DNA from: Bog-756 sp963777665
Lineage (GTDB): Bacteria; Actinomycetota; Acidimicrobiia; Acidimicrobiales; RAAP-2
DNA length: 64,000 nt
Direction of reading: 5' to 3'
Assembly: GCA_963777665.1 (NCBI GenBank)
Contig: CAVZRJ010000002.1
Location: forward strand, 26,865-90,864
A program made the position numbers and the translations under genes. Of the stretch, positions 61,606-64,000 are shown piece after piece (position 1 is the stretch's first letter; the number at the start of each line of letters is the position of its first letter). Under the pieces are notes generated by a model. It was not told where the DNA came from and did no database searches. It saw only the letters and a program-made list of their open reading frames with translations.

Positions 61606-62139
61606 ATGGCCAAGATCAGACGCAACGAACCCTGCCCATGTGGGAGCGGCTCCAAGGCGAAACGCTGCTGTTATGGGACCAACGAGACCGCCGCAGTTGG
61701 TCTGCTGCCCCCAGAGCTAGGCGACGACGCCATCGCAGACATCGCAGGATCCGACGAGCTCGAGCTCCGCTCCTACTTCGACCAGTTGCTCTACCTGCCC
61801 GAGCTCGACTGCTCGCTCCAGGTGCGCCTGCCCGGCATCGTCACGCCGGACATGGACCGTGCCATCAATGCGCTGCGAGACGATGACGACGAAGAGTTCG
61901 ACGACGCACTCGACAAGGTCATGCTCGCTGTCGATTCGGCCGATCGACGCCTCGATCTCGCCCAGGCAGTCCTCAGCCTGCGGGACCAGGGCAAGATCGA
62001 ACGGAAATTCGCCGCTATCGCCGTCCTCGAGCTCGACCGCACAGAGTCGATGCTCTTCCGTTCCTCGGTGGCGGAATCACTCGCCATTCTCGCCGGCGAT
62101 CAGCGCACACCAGCAGGACTGCTCGTCGCTACGAGGTAG
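61606..62139 (+). CDS. SEC-C motif protein
   Basis: A 177-residue acidic protein. It opens with the SEC-C zinc motif (MAKIRRNEPCPCGSGSKAKRCC). An acidic helical region follows (DDDDEEFDDALDKVM), with no other domain known to me. The ATG at 61606 has a perfect AGGAGG five bases upstream. Lying between the two IS701-like copies and beside an IS5 gene, it may be a passenger. SEC-C motifs occur in SecA and many unrelated proteins. Confidence 0.82.
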   Translation: MAKIRRNEPCPCGSGSKAKRCCYGTNETAAVGLLPPELGDDAIADIAGSDELELRSYFDQLLYLPELDCSLQVRLPGIVTPDMDRAINALRDDDDEEFDDALDKVMLAVDSADRRLDLAQAVLSLRDQGKIERKFAAIAVLELDRTESMLFRSSVAESLAILAGDQRTPAGLLVATR

Positions 62140-62221
62140 CTCCGAACCCCACGTTCGGGCACCTGATTCACCCACCTATTGGCGCGCGTTCTGAACTTGC
62201 AATTAAACCCTCACTACCTCG

Positions 62222-63577
62222 TCACGCTGACTTTTTAATGACTGGATAGCGCTGTCGAGGGCCGGTGACGGTGCCCTTGGGGCGTCCTGGGCCGGCCCGA
62301 TCGGATTTCGGTGGACTGGCTGGGGTGCCGATCGTCGCACGAAGTCGACGAAATCCCCGCCGCACACGCGCCGGGGTGAGTTTGGCCGCACCGAGCGGCC
62401 GTTCCCAGGGCAGTCGGAGGTCGTCGACGAGACCACGAGCGAGGCGTAGCTGGGTCAGCGCGGCGAGGACGATCCATGTCCAACGATCGGCCTGTTCAGG
62501 TGTGCACAGACTCGGTGTCGTCCACCCGAGTGTGTTCTTCGAGAAGCGGTAGGTGTGCTCGAGGTCGAAGCGACGCAGATAGGCCCGGAAGCACAGGTCG
62601 AGGTCAGGCTCGCCGTCGCCTCCCCACCACAGCCACAAGGTCTTTTTGGCCCGGTCATCGGGCCGAGGCAGGTGTTCGACGTCGACGCGCAACACACTGC
62701 CGCGCACGATGGGCGGTGCGTCGTCGCCCGCCCAACGACCGCGTCCGATGATCCTCGGGTGCACGCCGTGCCAGGCCCGGACCCGCACCGTGCCGTAACG
62801 GGGATCGGTGGTGGCAAGCTCGGCGTCGGGGCGGCCCATCGTGCGCGCCTCGGAAAGCTTGAGGCGTCTGCCGTGGCGCCGGGGCCGACCGCGCGTCCTT
62901 GGCCCGCGTGGCGATGGATCGCGGTAGAAGACGCGGTCGCCCCGGATGCGCACCAGCACCTGGGCGCGGGTTTGGTCCAGCCCGGCGGTCAGCGCGATGG
63001 GGTCGTAGCCGGCGTCGAAGACGAACATCGGGACCGCCGCCGGCGTCCCGAGCCGTTCGACCAGCTCTTGGACCTGCTCGATGGTGGCAGTGGTGGCGTC
63101 CTCGTCGGGATGGATGCGCCGGGCGTCGAGGGGTGCAGTCCAGCTGTCGGCGCTGAAGTCCAGCTGGGCGATCCACTGGTAGGACCAGCCGGCCACGATG
63201 GGCTGGCCGGCCGAGTGTTTGGACGCCGAGTAGTAAAAGCCCCGCTCAGGGCTGCACTCTGCGTCGCAGCGGTCCCAGGTCGAGGCGTCGACGGCGAAGA
63301 TCTCGGGCCACCCCGTCGGCCGGTGCTCGACCAAGAGATCCTTGAAGCGCTCCTCGTCGAGGCGACCACGCACCAGGCCCTTGTAGAGCGAGCCATGGGA
63401 GCGGCGGAACTCGGGCTCCAAGGAGAGCGACGGAACAGAGGCCACGGGGCCACCGGTGCACAGCGCGGCGTCGCACAGTTCGAAGAGGGCGTCGCCCCAA
63501 CGGGTCAGGCACCGATGGAACCCGGCCCGGAAGGTCGAGAGGCGTTGTCGCTGCTCATTGCTCGAGGCCCTGGTCAT
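62222..63577 (-). CDS. DDE transposase of IS701-like element, copy 2
   Basis: Identical in protein sequence to copy 1 from MTRASSNEQ on: the FAVDAS, FVFDAGYDP and DLEHTYRF sites are all intact. The upstream open frame shows one change (Gly for Ser) outside the chosen start. The two copies are direct repeats flanking an IS5 gene and a SEC-C gene, so recombination or composite transposition is possible. Confidence 0.88.
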   Translation of the reverse strand: MTRASSNEQRQRLSTFRAGFHRCLTRWGDALFELCDAALCTGGPVASVPSLSLEPEFRRSHGSLYKGLVRGRLDEERFKDLLVEHRPTGWPEIFAVDASTWDRCDAECSPERGFYYSASKHSAGQPIVAGWSYQWIAQLDFSADSWTAPLDARRIHPDEDATTATIEQVQELVERLGTPAAVPMFVFDAGYDPIALTAGLDQTRAQVLVRIRGDRVFYRDPSPRGPRTRGRPRRHGRRLKLSEARTMGRPDAELATTDPRYGTVRVRAWHGVHPRIIGRGRWAGDDAPPIVRGSVLRVDVEHLPRPDDRAKKTLWLWWGGDGEPDLDLCFRAYLRRFDLEHTYRFSKNTLGWTTPSLCTPEQADRWTWIVLAALTQLRLARGLVDDLRLPWERPLGAAKLTPARVRRGFRRLRATIGTPASPPKSDRAGPGRPKGTVTGPRQRYPVIKKSA

Positions 63578-63634
63578 ATCTGAGAGTATTACTACTCGCA
63601 TCCCTCTGGAGTGGGATACTCGGTCAGGAGAGCC

Positions 63635-63991
63635 ATGGCTACCAAGCGAACGACCCAGCGCCTCGAGGGCTACGAGCATCGCTACCGCGAGCTCGCCCAA
63701 CAGTTGGCCGACATCGGCTACATCGCGTCAGGATCGCTCGCGTCGCGCTTCACCCGCTGTGGCAAGCCACACTGTGCCTGCGCGGCGGACCCGCCCAAGC
63801 TGCACGGGCCCTATTGGCACTGGAGCACCAAGGTGGACGGCAAGACCGTCAACCGGCGGCTCAACGATCGAGAAGCAGCCCTCTACAGCGCGTGGATCGA
63901 CAACGACCGCCGGGCTCGCGAGTTGCTGGTGAAGATGCGCGAGGTAGCGGCTAAGGCTGCCTCACTCATCATCGAAGAGGACGCCTCGTAG
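63635..63991 (+). CDS. IS accessory protein (DUF6788-like), copy 2 (intact)
   Basis: A 118-residue protein starting at ATG 63635 behind AGGAGA. A helical start (YEHRYRELAQQLADIG) is followed by the Cys-rich RCGKPHCACAADPPKLHGPY motif. The helical tail (EAALYSAWIDNDRRARELLVKMREV) ends it. Similar small proteins sit beside IS transposases in actinobacteria; a zinc-binding or DNA-end role is possible but not known. It is divergent from its transposase. Confidence 0.82.
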   Translation: MATKRTTQRLEGYEHRYRELAQQLADIGYIASGSLASRFTRCGKPHCACAADPPKLHGPYWHWSTKVDGKTVNRRLNDREAALYSAWIDNDRRARELLVKMREVAAKAASLIIEEDAS

Positions 63992-64000
63992 GGACATCAG

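Larger units (their letters stand above)
62196..64000. mobile_element. IS701-like insertion sequence, copy 2 (runs off window)
   Basis: Same as 58777-60597 with very few differences, in the same orientation, starting with CTTGCAATTAAACCCT. The expected right end would be about 14 bases past the window. The left flank differs from copy 1 (CTGAA). Confidence 0.88.

Overview
The window is GC-rich DNA with short intergenic gaps, GTG starts and many 4-bp ATGA/GTGA gene overlaps. It is rich in short-chain dehydrogenases, family III CoA-transferases, acyl-CoA dehydrogenases and acyl-CoA ligases. This points to an actinomycetote, perhaps an Acidimicrobiia-like or mycobacteria-like lineage (low confidence for the class). 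There is no rRNA, tRNA, CRISPR array or phage module that I can see.

Layout. 1-3697: an amino-acid permease (APC) gene is split by an ISL3-family element, which is itself split by an IS256-family element; both insertions have matching target duplications and the host frames rejoin exactly. 3762-19260: lipid/steroid-type catabolism. It holds a FadD ligase, two SDRs, a minus-strand operon (SDR, orphan ligase lid domain, fused double CoA-transferase, nitroreductase), a Rieske oxygenase with its ferredoxin, an AMACR-like gene, and an operon of SCP-x-type thiolase, DUF35 protein, acyl-CoA dehydrogenase and FadD19-like ligase. 19321-27898: a minus-strand block with a DksA-like protein, msrA, a CocE-type hydrolase, an amidohydrolase, bioF, bioA and a YihY/BrkB protein. 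28085-34636: an SDR, an SCP2 protein overlapping a glycogen-debranching-type glucosidase, a truncated MFS gene, a Coq4-like protein and glnA. 35211-43753: aldo/keto reductase, class II aldolase, three more dehydrogenase/epimerase genes, CMD and FAH proteins, an acyl-CoA dehydrogenase and a radical-SAM sulfatase maturase. 43773-46219: a K+ channel, an RHH-like protein and glycerate kinase.

46222-51092 is the most interesting functional unit: a cobalamin riboswitch followed by four tightly coupled genes. They encode a surface-anchored protein with a transcobalamin-like (DUF4430) domain, EcfT, a fused double EcfA ATPase and an ECF S-component. I infer a vitamin B12 capture and uptake system with a dedicated extracellular binder.

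51191-64000 is an insertion-sequence graveyard. An ISAzo13-family element is split by an IS110-family element at a CT core, and the IS110 is split by an IS256-family element with a 9-bp duplication. Next come another IS256-family element, small host genes (DUF3024, LytR_C), and two nearly identical direct copies of an IS701-like element that encloses an IS5-family transposase and a SEC-C gene. The second copy runs off the window about 14 bases before its expected end.

A recurrent oddity is single-base indels, mostly +1, that break otherwise well conserved genes. They may be residual sequencing errors or recent decay.
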